Position numbers and translations under genes: made by a program
NCBI GenBank assembly: GCA_964576255.1
Contig: CAZNUK010000002.1
Span: 28,597 to 92,596, forward strand
Reading direction: 5' to 3'
DNA from: Eshraghiella sp964576255
GTDB lineage: Bacteria; Bacillota; Clostridia; Lachnospirales; Lachnospiraceae
DNA length: 64,000 nt
In this document: positions 52,538 through 62,622 of the stretch, one piece after another
Layout of the letters: every line of letters starts with the position of its first letter
Numbering within the stretch: position 1 is the first letter of the stretch
Notes under the pieces: generated by a model
Seen by the model: the letters and a program-made list of their open reading frames with translations, nothing else
What the model was told of the DNA's origin: nothing
The model's database searches: none

Positions 52538-53839
52538 TTAATCTTCTTTTTTCTTTTTCAAAGTCAATATCAAAAAGCATGCTCCAAAGCCTACCAAAAC
52601 TCCTGCAAGCACCATAAGAACTACGCTCCAGGTTGGAAGACCTGTTTTTGTATTGCCTTCGTCATTATCTGATGCCACAGTTGTAGCTTCCGGTTCTGTG
52701 GTTAACTCCTCAGAAGCTTCTTCGGATGGCTTAGTTGTTGCCTCCTCTGTTGTTGGCTCTTCGGTAATAGGTTCTTCTACATCATTATCACCAATTACAG
52801 GGATTTGACCATTATATTCCGGCATCACCACAACTGTAACATTGTACTCCTTGGTAGTTCCATCCTCAGCAGTACACACAAGCTTGGTTGTATTATTACC
52901 CTCTGTAAGTGCTTCAATTACTCCCGACTGTACACCTGTTGCTTTGGTATCTACGGCACTTCCTGACACTTCAAATCTATTGCCCATCTCCTCATATGGA
53001 ACATAGATAACATAATCCGTTACATCGGACTTAAATGCCGGAGAAATCTTACCCTGACTTACATTCATCTGGCTAACATCCGCATTAGATGAAGCTACAT
53101 AATTAGGGTCCTGTTTTCTAACAACGTTAATCTGGTAGTATTTTATACTTCCATTTTCTGCTGTAACAGCAATTGTAATAGTATTATTGCCCACAGAGAG
53201 ATTATTTCCTGCCACTGCTACCTTAGCAGTGCCTTCAGCCGGTATCGCCGTTACATTAAGTGTTGCAACTGAAAAATCGACCTCGCCTGCATTATATGTA
53301 GTGGTATCAGCGCTAAAAGCCGGTGAAAGATTACATCCATCAACCTTAAGAGCCGAAAGTGTATTCACACCTGAAAGTGGTTTTGCGATTACCACTGAAT
53401 AAGTAACCGTGCCAATATCATATGACGCTGAGCTTGCCGCAACAGCTGTATTATTCAAAGATATTTTAACTGTTGCCCCAGCTGCCACTGTACTTTTCAC
53501 AGTAAAAGCAGCCGTTGCAACCACTGAATTAGCTTTGGTTGGATTGGTCATATTTTCATCGTATGCCATAATGGTGTTGCCATTGGTCTCAACCTTCCAT
53601 CCACTCATAGCTGTTGTTACACTGTTTAATGTTACCTGACTACTATCATAGGAAAAAGTACCCTCAATGGCATTTCTTCCCGATTCTGCAATTACCAGAT
53701 TTAATTGTATTGTATCACCTGCACGAACCGTTCCAGGACCAGTAAGAGTAACACTTGCTGCGTATGCATCAACATTCATAGCCAGCACCGCTCCTAAAAT
53801 CACCAACGCTCCAACTATACTTTTAAATATTTTATTCAT
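52538..53839 (-). CDS. Membrane-anchored cohesin-domain surface protein
   Basis: Protein of 433 residues. A signal peptide (about 1-28) is followed by a cohesin-type domain (about 30-150; GTVRAGDTIQLNLVIAESGR and IEGTFSYDSSQVTL). Two cadherin-like beta-sandwich domains follow (about 158-240 and 250-340; LSPAFSADTTTYN and ISPAFKSDVTDYVIYVP). A Glu/Thr/Pro-rich linker leads to a C-terminal membrane helix with a KKKKED stop-transfer end. It is the last gene after the dockerin-bearing protease, 16 bases away, and probably docks that protein to the cell surface. GGAGGAATT precedes the ATG. Confidence 0.85.
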   Translation of the reverse strand: MNKIFKSIVGALVILGAVLAMNVDAYAASVTLTGPGTVRAGDTIQLNLVIAESGRNAIEGTFSYDSSQVTLNSVTTAMSGWKVETNGNTIMAYDENMTNPTKANSVVATAAFTVKSTVAAGATVKISLNNTAVAASSASYDIGTVTYSVVIAKPLSGVNTLSALKVDGCNLSPAFSADTTTYNAGEVDFSVATLNVTAIPAEGTAKVAVAGNNLSVGNNTITIAVTAENGSIKYYQINVVRKQDPNYVASSNADVSQMNVSQGKISPAFKSDVTDYVIYVPYEEMGNRFEVSGSAVDTKATGVQSGVIEALTEGNNTTKLVCTAEDGTTKEYNVTVVVMPEYNGQIPVIGDNDVEEPITEEPTTEEATTKPSEEASEELTTEPEATTVASDNDEGNTKTGLPTWSVVLMVLAGVLVGFGACFLILTLKKKKED

Positions 53840-53855
53840 GGATAATTCCTCCGTT

Positions 53856-56800
53856 CTACTTTGCTACTACTCCGGGTATGGTGTTCTTTTTCAAAATATA
53901 GCCCTTGACACTCATAAAATCAGCCACGTTAATTTTGCCATCACCATTAACATCCGCAGCCATAAATGCAGTACCTGTTAATGTGGATTTTTTGAGAATA
54001 TGGGACTTAACAGACATCATATCCGCCACATTGATTTTGCCATCACCATTGGCATCTCCTGTAACAACAATTGTATATTGCTTGTAGGTTGTACTGCCAT
54101 CAATTATTAGTAACTGCATTCCTGTGGTAAGAACTGTGGTTCCTGCCAATGCAGTACTTCCGCTGTATACCGCCACATACTCCTTCTGGTCTATAGCGTT
54201 TAACAGGCTGGATACAGTGGTTCCCACTGTAACTTTGCTTATAATTCCGGTTGTCTGATTAACATTCACTACGGAAGAAGTAATGCTCGAAGGTATGTTT
54301 TTAACTATACTGAAGTTAATCGTTCTGCTTCCGGTATAATTGCCCTTGCCTGTTATGGTTATTGTTGCAATTCCTGCATTAACATTATTGCTATAAGCTA
54401 TTGTATAATCCGTTCCCTTCGTCAGAGTCTTGCCGTTATATGTAACTGTTACGCTAGGTGTTATGGCACTTCCGGTATAAGTCTGGGCTGCAATTGTAGA
54501 AACAGTGCAGGCACTAATGTTATAAGGTAAATTCTTACTCTGAACTGTAACCACGTTAGATGTAGCCATCTTAGTTCCATTATATTCTCCGGATACCACA
54601 CAATAATAATATCTAATTGCATCCGCTGATGTATCCGGCTTGTATGTACTTCCCGTTGCGCCGGTTATTGCTGTTCCTGCGGCGGTTTTTGAAGAAGCCT
54701 CATACCACTGATATTTATAATCAAAATTGGTCATTTCATTTTTAATAACTGCTGACAATTCTACAGTGTCACCCGGTGTGTATTTTACATCATTAATAGC
54801 GTTAAGGGCTAAGGCCTTATAGGCTCCGCCAACCTGCACTCTTGGGGACTGTTCCCCTGTAAAATAATGATACATAGCATTTTTGGCACGAATAGTAATA
54901 TAATATGTGTTGCCGGATGTAAAACTTGGTATTGATACACTTGTTGCTGTGGTAATTCTGCTGGTTGCAATGGTACTTGTAGTTAAATCATCATATCCAA
55001 ATAAACCATATTCTGTTACAGTTCCTCCGGCAGTATACGCATCCCATTTTGCATAAATTATATTGCTTTTGACAAACCACTTAATATTCTGAACTGGGGG
55101 ATAGCTAATATTTACCGTAACATATCTGGAGTCGCTTAATTTCTGCTCCCCATCCTCTGTAACATAGGCTACAATATAATAAGTAGCATCATTGCCAAGC
55201 TTCATATTAGATGCATCATCCACATAACTTGTTGCGTCAGCACCCACCACTGCAACTTGTTCATCCACAATTCTTGTGCCCTCTGTATTCCAGTAGCTTC
55301 TGCTTAAAATATATCCCTCAACACCCTCACAAGATGGCCACGTAAGAGTTACCTGTCCATAGACACTGTTATCTGCAAAAAATGTGTATGGCGCTCCTAC
55401 TTTTTTCTCACCTTCTAATGTATTGCTGGCTCCCGACTCCTCCGTTACACCGGAAATAGTATAGGTAACCTTAACCATATAGTAATATGTCTTATTGTAT
55501 TTTACAGAAGTATCCTTGTATTCAGTATCAGTTGTTGTTGTAATCTTACTATAACCAGCACCATCCTCTGAACGATATACATTATATCCTGTTGCACCAC
55601 TAACCTCGTCCCAACTAAAGCTTATACCGGTGCTATCGTAGGTTATTTCACGAAGAACTGTGGCATTAAGTACAAGTTTTCCACTTACTGCAGCTGAATC
55701 AAGAGGTGTATTTTCTTCATTATACACACGAACCTTATAATAGTACGTGGTATTTCTGGTTACAGAAGTATCCTTGTAAGTTGTATTGGTTCCTGTATAA
55801 ATAGTTGTATATTCGCCATCAATTTCATTTGCACGTAAAAGTTCATATTCAATTCCATCTTTTACTTTTTGCCAGTTGATGGTTAAACCTGTAGTTCCGT
55901 CAGATTCGATGGAGGTAATTGTTGATGCACTTATTTCATCGCTGTTATTTACCGCCAATGCCTTGATACAGAAATTAACCTGAGCAAAATGGCTACTATC
56001 ATACGCTTCATATAAATCATAGCAGGTGCCGTTATAGTACACGTAACTTTGGTTGTCGTCACATGTATTCGTCGCCACTCCTAATCCGCCACCACCTATA
56101 TACATCACCTGATTAACGCCACAGGAAACTGTTGTATTCTGGTCAAATTCAATTACCACCGAAAAGCTGTCCCCCGGCTCTACCTTAACAACACTGGACA
56201 ACGGAATAGTGTAATATCCTGCAAAGGTCGTACTTCCCGTTACCGGAGTGCTTAGCATTGCAGTTCCGCTTTCCGGACTATCCTCTGTCGGATTAAGGTA
56301 TATCTGCATACTATATTCTCTGTTGGCATCCTCTACGCCCACAGATACAGCCTTGATATCCTGACTATTTGTGCCTGCCACATCAAATACATTGGCAAAT
56401 TTACTGGCACTATAAGAAACAGAATAACCAAAAATGCTGGCACCATCATGCTGATAGTTATATGTATATTCTGATTTTGGAGCAATCTCATAGGCACAGG
56501 CTGTGGCATTGCTTATTACTTTATCTTCATAAGAAATCCACATATATCCGGAATCCCCCCAATATGTGCCCCAGCTATTTTTTATAAGCCACGCACCATT
56601 ATTTTCCGGAGTATATATATTTCCTTCTGAATCAATCATTGTAAAATTCTCTTTTGGCATATCATCATCCCAGCCCACCAAAGCAACAGCATGATTACTG
56701 CTAACCTCTTCATAAGTATAATGATAATACTCCCAGTATCCTTCTGTAGAATCATTGCTATACTCTGAATTGGCGTTATAATAAGTGGCTATAGCACCAT

Positions 56801-57473
56801 TTTCCATAATTGCGGATTTGATATGCTCCACATTCGCCATATTTATATAATATTGCCCTGTTAAAACATAGCTTACTTTAGCAGGGTCATATTCCACTAC
56901 TGTATTTCCGGTGCCGTCATAAGGCACATCACTTTCATTCATCACTCCAGCCCATTTGGTCAGAGTCTTAAAAATATAATTATCATTACCACCATTTTTC
57001 AGAGCGCTTTGCATATATTCTGTAGTTGTTACATCTCCATCAGTTGTGCCCGTGGTATCTACAAAACTGCTGTCATCAAAGGTTAATGACCCCAGAGCAT
57101 ACTCTGACAAATCAATATCATCAGCACTTTCAACTAATCCATGGCTAATTGCATAGGACTCCATAGAAGCCACCGCCGCAAAAGTCCAACAGGTACCAAG
57201 ACTACCCTGATTCTTAACGGCAGTTACATTGCCCACAGTTCTTGAATCATAGCTACTTGGGAGAGTAGCAGCTCTAAGAACCGGCAACAACTCCTGACCA
57301 TAATTGTCTTCTACAATTGGAGCAGAATAGCCAATATCATAAAAGCCGGGCACAAACTGTACCTCACTTGCCATAACCTCCCTACTGCCCGAAGCACTTC
57401 CCATTGTATGAAGTTGTAAAATTCCAACCAACGCTATCGCTGTTACTCGTTTGATAAGCTGATGTTTTATCAT
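53856..57473 (-). CDS. Secreted papain-like (C1) protease with FN3 domains and dockerin
   Basis: Protein of about 1205 residues. A signal peptide (about 1-30) precedes a C1 peptidase domain: NQGSLGTCWTFAAVASMES (Cys near 95), NHAVALVGWDDD (His) and NSWGTYWGDSGY (Asn) give the full triad. Fibronectin type III-like repeats, an Ig-like segment and a repeat of YTGSAITPSVTVTYNGKTLT type follow. The C-terminal ~70 residues are a type I dockerin with two calcium loops, GDANGDGKINVADMMSVK and ADVNGDGKINVADFMSVK. I use the ATG at 57471-57473, five to six bases after GAAGG; another ATG lies at 57477-57479. Confidence 0.9.
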   Translation of the reverse strand: MIKHQLIKRVTAIALVGILQLHTMGSASGSREVMASEVQFVPGFYDIGYSAPIVEDNYGQELLPVLRAATLPSSYDSRTVGNVTAVKNQGSLGTCWTFAAVASMESYAISHGLVESADDIDLSEYALGSLTFDDSSFVDTTGTTDGDVTTTEYMQSALKNGGNDNYIFKTLTKWAGVMNESDVPYDGTGNTVVEYDPAKVSYVLTGQYYINMANVEHIKSAIMENGAIATYYNANSEYSNDSTEGYWEYYHYTYEEVSSNHAVALVGWDDDMPKENFTMIDSEGNIYTPENNGAWLIKNSWGTYWGDSGYMWISYEDKVISNATACAYEIAPKSEYTYNYQHDGASIFGYSVSYSASKFANVFDVAGTNSQDIKAVSVGVEDANREYSMQIYLNPTEDSPESGTAMLSTPVTGSTTFAGYYTIPLSSVVKVEPGDSFSVVIEFDQNTTVSCGVNQVMYIGGGGLGVATNTCDDNQSYVYYNGTCYDLYEAYDSSHFAQVNFCIKALAVNNSDEISASTITSIESDGTTGLTINWQKVKDGIEYELLRANEIDGEYTTIYTGTNTTYKDTSVTRNTTYYYKVRVYNEENTPLDSAAVSGKLVLNATVLREITYDSTGISFSWDEVSGATGYNVYRSEDGAGYSKITTTTDTEYKDTSVKYNKTYYYMVKVTYTISGVTEESGASNTLEGEKKVGAPYTFFADNSVYGQVTLTWPSCEGVEGYILSRSYWNTEGTRIVDEQVAVVGADATSYVDDASNMKLGNDATYYIVAYVTEDGEQKLSDSRYVTVNISYPPVQNIKWFVKSNIIYAKWDAYTAGGTVTEYGLFGYDDLTTSTIATSRITTATSVSIPSFTSGNTYYITIRAKNAMYHYFTGEQSPRVQVGGAYKALALNAINDVKYTPGDTVELSAVIKNEMTNFDYKYQWYEASSKTAAGTAITGATGSTYKPDTSADAIRYYYCVVSGEYNGTKMATSNVVTVQSKNLPYNISACTVSTIAAQTYTGSAITPSVTVTYNGKTLTKGTDYTIAYSNNVNAGIATITITGKGNYTGSRTINFSIVKNIPSSITSSVVNVNQTTGIISKVTVGTTVSSLLNAIDQKEYVAVYSGSTALAGTTVLTTGMQLLIIDGSTTYKQYTIVVTGDANGDGKINVADMMSVKSHILKKSTLTGTAFMAADVNGDGKINVADFMSVKGYILKKNTIPGVVAK

Positions 57474-57487
57474 AAGCATCCTTCTTT

Positions 57488-58693
57488 CTACACGTCTATA
57501 TTAACCACATCACCCAAATGTAATTTAGTGTATAAAACAACCTTGTCACCTTCATGAAGCTTCATATTGCCATTAGGAATAAGCGCTTTATTTTTACGCT
57601 TTACCAGTACAATAACTGCATGGCGGGAGATATCCAAATCCTTGATACATAGCCCCGTCCATTTGTGCTTTTTCTTAAGAACCACTTCCTTAAGATTAAT
57701 ATGGTCCATATCTTCATATGGCTCCGCACCAATTACTACAACGTCATCCTCTTCAATAACCACATCTCCTCTTGGAATAATAAGCTCCTCTCGTCGCATA
57801 ATCATTGCTAGAATAATTCCATGCGGAAGCTTCAAATCAGCAATTCTTAGTCCAACCCATCTGTCTGTTTCAGTAATAGTAATTTTGATAAAATGCATAT
57901 CTGATTCATAGCCGTATTCGGTACGTTTCTTAATATTGGAATATAAATCAACAAATCCCGCAGAAATAATACCTGTTGGAATAGCAACCATTCCCACACC
58001 CAAAAAGGTTATAAATATACCAAACATCTTTCCCCAGAATGTAACCGGATATATATCTCCATACCCCACCGTCAAAAGAGTAGAAGCCGCCCACCAGATA
58101 CCCGAAAAGGCATTAGAAAACACCTCCGGCTGAGCTTCATGCTCCAAGCTGTACATGCAAAGGCTTGATGCCAGCATGAGCACAAGAATGATAAACACAG
58201 ATGAAATCAACTGCTGCTTCTTGCCACTGATAACATCTTTAATTACACTTAAAGAATCGTAATAAGCATTAATCTTGAACAACCGGAAAATTCTTACGAT
58301 TCTTATCATCCTGAATACTGCGGTTCCCGCCGGAAAGAAAACCGGCAAAAAATATGGTAAAAAAGAAAGCAAATCCACTAATCCGTTAACAGAAAAAACG
58401 TATTTTCTAATGGCATGGCTTTCTTTTAGCTGTGGATACAAAAACCTTGCCGTAATAAGCCTGCATATGTAATCCAAACCAAAAAATATAACGGTAACAC
58501 CTTCTATTATCAACAATACATTTCCATACTTTTCCTGTATATTAGCATAGGTAGCTAAAATACTGACTATTACATTGATAACAATGGAAAAAACATTGAC
58601 AAAATCATAGGCTCTGCTGACATGGTCTAAGTCATTACCAACCTCAATAATCTCAAATAATCTCTTACGTCTTCTAATCCATTTTTTCTTCAC
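57488..58693 (-). CDS. Voltage-gated-like potassium channel with cytoplasmic TrkA-C domains
   Basis: Membrane protein of 401 residues. Six helices form an ion-transport domain, with an arginine-rich segment VFRMIRIVRIFRLFK like a voltage sensor and the selectivity filter TLLTVGYGDIYP near 220. The cytoplasmic part has two TrkA-C-like domains (WVGLRIADLKLPHGIIL and WTGLCIKDLDISRHAVIV), which bind ligands in related channels; c-di-AMP is a candidate because cdaA is present. The start is GTG with GGAAGAG upstream. The gene is 8-14 bases before the protease. Confidence 0.9.
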   Translation of the reverse strand: MKKKWIRRRKRLFEIIEVGNDLDHVSRAYDFVNVFSIVINVIVSILATYANIQEKYGNVLLIIEGVTVIFFGLDYICRLITARFLYPQLKESHAIRKYVFSVNGLVDLLSFLPYFLPVFFPAGTAVFRMIRIVRIFRLFKINAYYDSLSVIKDVISGKKQQLISSVFIILVLMLASSLCMYSLEHEAQPEVFSNAFSGIWWAASTLLTVGYGDIYPVTFWGKMFGIFITFLGVGMVAIPTGIISAGFVDLYSNIKKRTEYGYESDMHFIKITITETDRWVGLRIADLKLPHGIILAMIMRREELIIPRGDVVIEEDDVVVIGAEPYEDMDHINLKEVVLKKKHKWTGLCIKDLDISRHAVIVLVKRKNKALIPNGNMKLHEGDKVVLYTKLHLGDVVNIDV

Positions 58694-58720
58694 GGGTCTC
58701 TTCCCCCAATTTCTGTAAAT

Positions 58721-59908
58721 TTATTTTGATTTAATAACGTGCAAAATAGTTCTGCCACAATGTTCACATCGATAATGCTCATGCACCGGTCCCACAATCT
58801 GAGCTCCACAGGACGGACACTGATCTTTAACAATTCTCTTTGAAAGAACCAGCTTCAGTTCATTTTTGTGAATCTCAAAAGTGCAATTACGAAGATACCG
58901 CTTACGAAGTGTTTCTCTGACAATTCCGACGCCTCTCTTTTTGTTAAATCTTCTTTTAACAATCGGTATGCTGCCTAATTTCACAAAAGGAGTCTTTCGC
59001 TTTGCGAAATATTCCGAAGACGTCTTTGTAGCATGGACATACTCAAGTCTTTTGAAACCACTAATCAAAGCCGGCAAAAAGCCTACAAACAACGCCGCAA
59101 AGGTAATTGACACCTCCAAGATTTCCGCCTTTACCAACTCAATTGACGAATAGGTCTTACCAGACATAATAAGGTCAATAATATATTCTTGGTCGTTATA
59201 ATGGTTAATATTGCTGGCAAATCCAATAATTCCAAGTGCAGTAAAAAACAAACCAATTCCCATAATAATTGCGCCCAAAAGCTTTTTTCTCTTAAGCGTA
59301 GGAATCTGATAATATTCTGGGTTATTTAAACCTTCCGCAATATTGCTATTAATGCTGTAGAATCTGTTTCCCACCAGCACTCTGGCATTCAAATCCAAGC
59401 CACCACAATAGCTGCAACGCCCTATATAATACACGCTTTTCTCAATTTCGCCACCACATTTGCTGCACTGGCAGACTATTTTTTTACTACCAAGCACCAC
59501 CTGCATCACATTGTTAACCCGTTCAAAATGGAAGCCCTTCATATATATAAGTCTGAACCAATGTAACTGTGCATTGACCACAGCAGAATTTCTGCCCATA
59601 ACCATAGCCAAATCATTAATATCAATACGTCCATCCAAATCCCCTTCAAAATAGCTTGAATAAAAATTAGCATCTCCAATAGATTTATTGGAAACAAAAG
59701 CCAACAGTAAAAGGACAAGTCCACCAACAAAAATTGCTTCAGCCCCAGGAATCGCCACCGCTCCTAAAGCAGTCTCTATATCTTTCCTGTAATACACTAT
59801 CAGCGAAATAATTACATTCGCAGAAGCCACTACAAAAAGCACTCCCACAATGGTAAAAATCAAGTTCTTAATTTGTAAAATTTTATTCAGAATATTTCTA
59901 GTATACAT
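58721..59908 (-). CDS. Zinc-ribbon polytopic membrane protein
   Basis: Hypothetical protein of 395 residues. Two N-terminal helices (about 13-40, 52-70) are followed by a soluble stretch resembling a small winged helix (DINDLAMVMGRNSAVVNAQL) and a zinc ribbon (CQCSKCGG...CSYCGG, about 148-172). A second helix pair follows (about 212-235, 265-288), then a basic region and a C-terminal zinc ribbon (CPSCGAQIVG...CEHCGR). No family name recognised. It is the first gene before the potassium channel, with only a weak ribosome site and a possible TATAAT box at 59928-59933 very close to the start. Confidence 0.7.
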   Translation of the reverse strand: MYTRNILNKILQIKNLIFTIVGVLFVVASANVIISLIVYYRKDIETALGAVAIPGAEAIFVGGLVLLLLAFVSNKSIGDANFYSSYFEGDLDGRIDINDLAMVMGRNSAVVNAQLHWFRLIYMKGFHFERVNNVMQVVLGSKKIVCQCSKCGGEIEKSVYYIGRCSYCGGLDLNARVLVGNRFYSINSNIAEGLNNPEYYQIPTLKRKKLLGAIIMGIGLFFTALGIIGFASNINHYNDQEYIIDLIMSGKTYSSIELVKAEILEVSITFAALFVGFLPALISGFKRLEYVHATKTSSEYFAKRKTPFVKLGSIPIVKRRFNKKRGVGIVRETLRKRYLRNCTFEIHKNELKLVLSKRIVKDQCPSCGAQIVGPVHEHYRCEHCGRTILHVIKSK

Positions 59909-59956
59909 ATTAATATTTTACCACTTAATTATAGATTTCTCAATGCGAATAAAAAA

Positions 59957-59989
59957 GGAACCAATCAGACTTTCATCCAACTGATTCCT
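59957..59989 (-). terminator. Terminator after gatB
   Basis: On the minus strand GGAATCAG, loop, CTGATTGGTTCC with a short bulge, followed by six T. It lies just after the gatB stop and before the zinc-ribbon membrane protein gene. Confidence 0.6.
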
Positions 59990-59999
59990 CTATAAATCT

Positions 60000-61424
60000 C
60001 TAGCAATTCTTTAATTTTTCATCAAGAAGCTCTCTAATCACAGAAATATCTCCTGCGTTCTTCAACTCTCTCATACAAGCACCAAACAATGCCTGCTTAG
60101 CTTTTTCCTTGCCATTCTTAAAATCGTTAACTGCCTGGGCATTCTCTGTGAGAACTCTGTCAATAACAACTTCAATTGTAGAAGTGTCTACCTTAGCATC
60201 AAGGGCATTTTCCTTGCAGTATTGAACAGGATCAACGCCTTCTTCAATTACTGCAGTAAGTATCTGCTTTCCGTTAACTCGGTTAACCTCACCGCTGTCA
60301 ACCATTTTAATGATTGTAGAAAGCTCTTCTGCGGTAATCTCAAGGTCACCAAGAAGCTTACCATTCTTACGAAGTACGCCAGCACACTCTGAGAGAATCC
60401 AGCTTGCTGCGTTTTTGGCGCCACAACCCATACTCACAACGTCATCAAGTAATTTGCTTACTTTGTGATTGTGAATAAGCATATCGATTTCTTTCTCGGA
60501 AATACCTGACTCTCTGTAGATGTCGGCTTTCTCATCAATTGCAACCGGCATATTTGCCTTAATCTGCTCTAACCACTCATCATCAATGATGATTGGCATA
60601 AGGTTGGCATCAGGGAAGTAGCGATAATCCGCCTCAGTTTCCTTATTACGCATAGCAAAGGTTTTGCCGGTGGAATCATCAAAACGTCTTGTCTCCTGAA
60701 CAAGCTCCTCTGTCTCAAATTCAAGAGCATCAATGTGACGCTGAGCCTCATAACGAATCGCACGCTCAATTGCCTCAAAAGAAGCCATATTTTTAATCTC
60801 TGAACGAACACCAAATTCAGTGCTGCCCTCAGGACGTACTGAAATATTAACGTCGCAACGCATTGCTCCCTCTTCACATTCGGATATACCACCTGAAAGG
60901 AACATTGTTTTAAGCTTGTTAAGATATATAAGTACCTCCTCAGCACTCCTAAAATCAGGCTGAGTTACAATCTCGATAAGTGGAACACTGGTACGGTTAA
61001 AGTCAACGTAGGAAGCCTTTCCAATGTGAACTAATTTACCTGCATCCTCTTCCATATGAATCTGTTTAATATGTATATCTCTTGTACCCTCTGAGGTCTT
61101 TAAAGTAACACAACCATTGGTGCATATTGGGTGATTAAGCTGTGTAATCTGATATGCACAAGGAAGGTCAGGATAGTAATAATTCTTTTTGTCAAAAGTA
61201 GTGTATCTGCTGATGTCACAGTTAAGCATAAGACCCGCTGTAACTGCAAGCTCTACAACTCGCTTATTCATTACCGGCAACATACCCGGCATACCGCTAC
61301 AAGCAGGGCATACACAGTCATTAGGCTCCTTAGGTGATGAATGTCCGCCACAAGAGCAGAAAATCTTGGATTCAGTATTAAGCTCTACGTGAGTCTCAAG
61401 TCCAATAACTAATTCGTATTTCAT
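60000..61424 (-). CDS. gatB: Aspartyl/glutamyl-tRNA amidotransferase subunit B
   Basis: Protein of 474 residues, the usual length. GatB phosphorylates Asp or Glu on mischarged tRNA and transfers ammonia to form Asn- or Gln-tRNA. VIGLETHVELNTESKIF starts the cradle domain; Cys 23, 25, 37, 39 and 42 form a zinc site as in some GatB proteins; KKNYYYPDLPCAYQITQ, HMEEDAGK and EGAMRCDVNISVRPEG are catalytic and tRNA-binding blocks. The C-terminal helical tail is complete. AGGTG precedes the ATG, two bases after the gatA-like stop. GatB looks active even though its partner does not. Confidence 0.95.
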   Translation of the reverse strand: MKYELVIGLETHVELNTESKIFCSCGGHSSPKEPNDCVCPACSGMPGMLPVMNKRVVELAVTAGLMLNCDISRYTTFDKKNYYYPDLPCAYQITQLNHPICTNGCVTLKTSEGTRDIHIKQIHMEEDAGKLVHIGKASYVDFNRTSVPLIEIVTQPDFRSAEEVLIYLNKLKTMFLSGGISECEEGAMRCDVNISVRPEGSTEFGVRSEIKNMASFEAIERAIRYEAQRHIDALEFETEELVQETRRFDDSTGKTFAMRNKETEADYRYFPDANLMPIIIDDEWLEQIKANMPVAIDEKADIYRESGISEKEIDMLIHNHKVSKLLDDVVSMGCGAKNAASWILSECAGVLRKNGKLLGDLEITAEELSTIIKMVDSGEVNRVNGKQILTAVIEEGVDPVQYCKENALDAKVDTSTIEVVIDRVLTENAQAVNDFKNGKEKAKQALFGACMRELKNAGDISVIRELLDEKLKNC

Positions 61425-61426
61425 AA

Positions 61427-62611
61427 TTATTCACCTGCCCTTTCTACACTTTTTGCAAGACTAAGAAGTGTGCTTTCTCCAAAATGTTTGCCCATAAGCG
61501 AAACGCCACCACAAGAAAGTGCCGGAGTTCCTATAAGATTGGCAAGAGCAGTAAATACGCTCTCATTAAATACATTCATAAATGCGTCATTAATGTTATA
61601 CGCCTTATACTCTGTCTTACTGCAAACCGGTGCAAGAACTGCATCAAATTCCTTCATAAGTTCGGCAAATTTGTCTGCAACTACGCGACGAACCTTGAGA
61701 GCCTTGCCATAGCAGTCATCATAACGGTTTTTGGATAAAACATCTGAACCGTAGAGAATAACTGATTTAGTAAGGAAATTAAATCCTTCAGTTCTGGTAT
61801 TTACATATAATTCGTCGATATTTTTGTACTGTGCTGCACGATAACCGAACTTAACACCGTCATAACGGGATACGTTGTTACAGGTCTCAGCAGTCATAAG
61901 AATCTGCCAGGTTGTATTGGCTACATCAAAAATATCAAGAGAAATCTCACATACCTCCACACCATTAGCGCGAAGCTTATCAGCATAAGCATTTATTTTT
62001 GCCTTAACCTCATCATCTGCTTTGTCAAGAAGCTCTTTAATAACACATACGCGCTTTCCTGATACAGCTTCATCTGTGTTGTAATTGTAAGATGTTTCTT
62101 TAAGGCTGGTTCCGTCCTTCTCATCATATCCTGCAATCACGTCCATGATTTCCTTAACGCCATCAGCGTTAGCAGCGTATACACCCATCTGCTCACCGGA
62201 TGCTGCACAGGAAATAATACCATAACGTGACACAGTACCATAAGTAGGCTTTAAAAAGTTAACGCCTGAAAGAGCTGCCGAACGACGGGTAGCACCATTC
62301 ATATCAACACCCAAAGCCGCTTTAACACTGCCACCTGCTACAAGCTCAGCAGCTGCGCCCTTAAGCACATCTTCGGCAGGAGCAAAGTAAGAAAATTCTC
62401 CTACCATATCAAGGCCAAACTCACCTACGTGAGTCTTGCCTGATATCTCATAGCCCTTGTCCTGAAGGCGGGTAACCGCCTCTGCGCTAAACAATGGCTT
62501 AAATCCTTCTAATATATGTGAACCTGCTGTAGTCTCCACTCCCTTTACAAGAATAGTATCATCAACTGCAATAGTCCCTTTATCCGATATTTGTACTGAA
62601 TAATATTTCAT
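61427..62611 (-). CDS. Short GatA-like amidase homologue lacking the catalytic triad
   Basis: Protein of 394 residues against about 485 for GatA. It lacks roughly the first 60 residues of the family and the P-loop-like GGSSGGS block. Compared with GatA, the catalytic Lys of IKDNI is Asp (AVDDTI, D17), the cis-Ser region GGSSGGSAAA is reduced to KGAAAELVAGG, and the nucleophile Ser of DTGGSIRQPA is Ala (DMNGATRRSA, A107). The fold is otherwise clear (GVETTAGSHILEGF, NFLKPTYGTVSRYG, NNVSRYDGVKFGYRA). It should not hydrolyse glutamine. It sits between aspS-gatC and gatB, 2-11 bases apart, with GAGGTG before the ATG. Confidence 0.88.
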   Translation of the reverse strand: MKYYSVQISDKGTIAVDDTILVKGVETTAGSHILEGFKPLFSAEAVTRLQDKGYEISGKTHVGEFGLDMVGEFSYFAPAEDVLKGAAAELVAGGSVKAALGVDMNGATRRSAALSGVNFLKPTYGTVSRYGIISCAASGEQMGVYAANADGVKEIMDVIAGYDEKDGTSLKETSYNYNTDEAVSGKRVCVIKELLDKADDEVKAKINAYADKLRANGVEVCEISLDIFDVANTTWQILMTAETCNNVSRYDGVKFGYRAAQYKNIDELYVNTRTEGFNFLTKSVILYGSDVLSKNRYDDCYGKALKVRRVVADKFAELMKEFDAVLAPVCSKTEYKAYNINDAFMNVFNESVFTALANLIGTPALSCGGVSLMGKHFGESTLLSLAKSVERAGE

Positions 62612-62622
62612 TTAACTGCACC

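Noticed and set aside
61427..62611. Calling the GatA-like gene a pseudogene
   Set aside because: The frame is intact, has a good ribosome site, lies tightly between its partners and keeps the non-catalytic core, which fits a maintained but changed protein.
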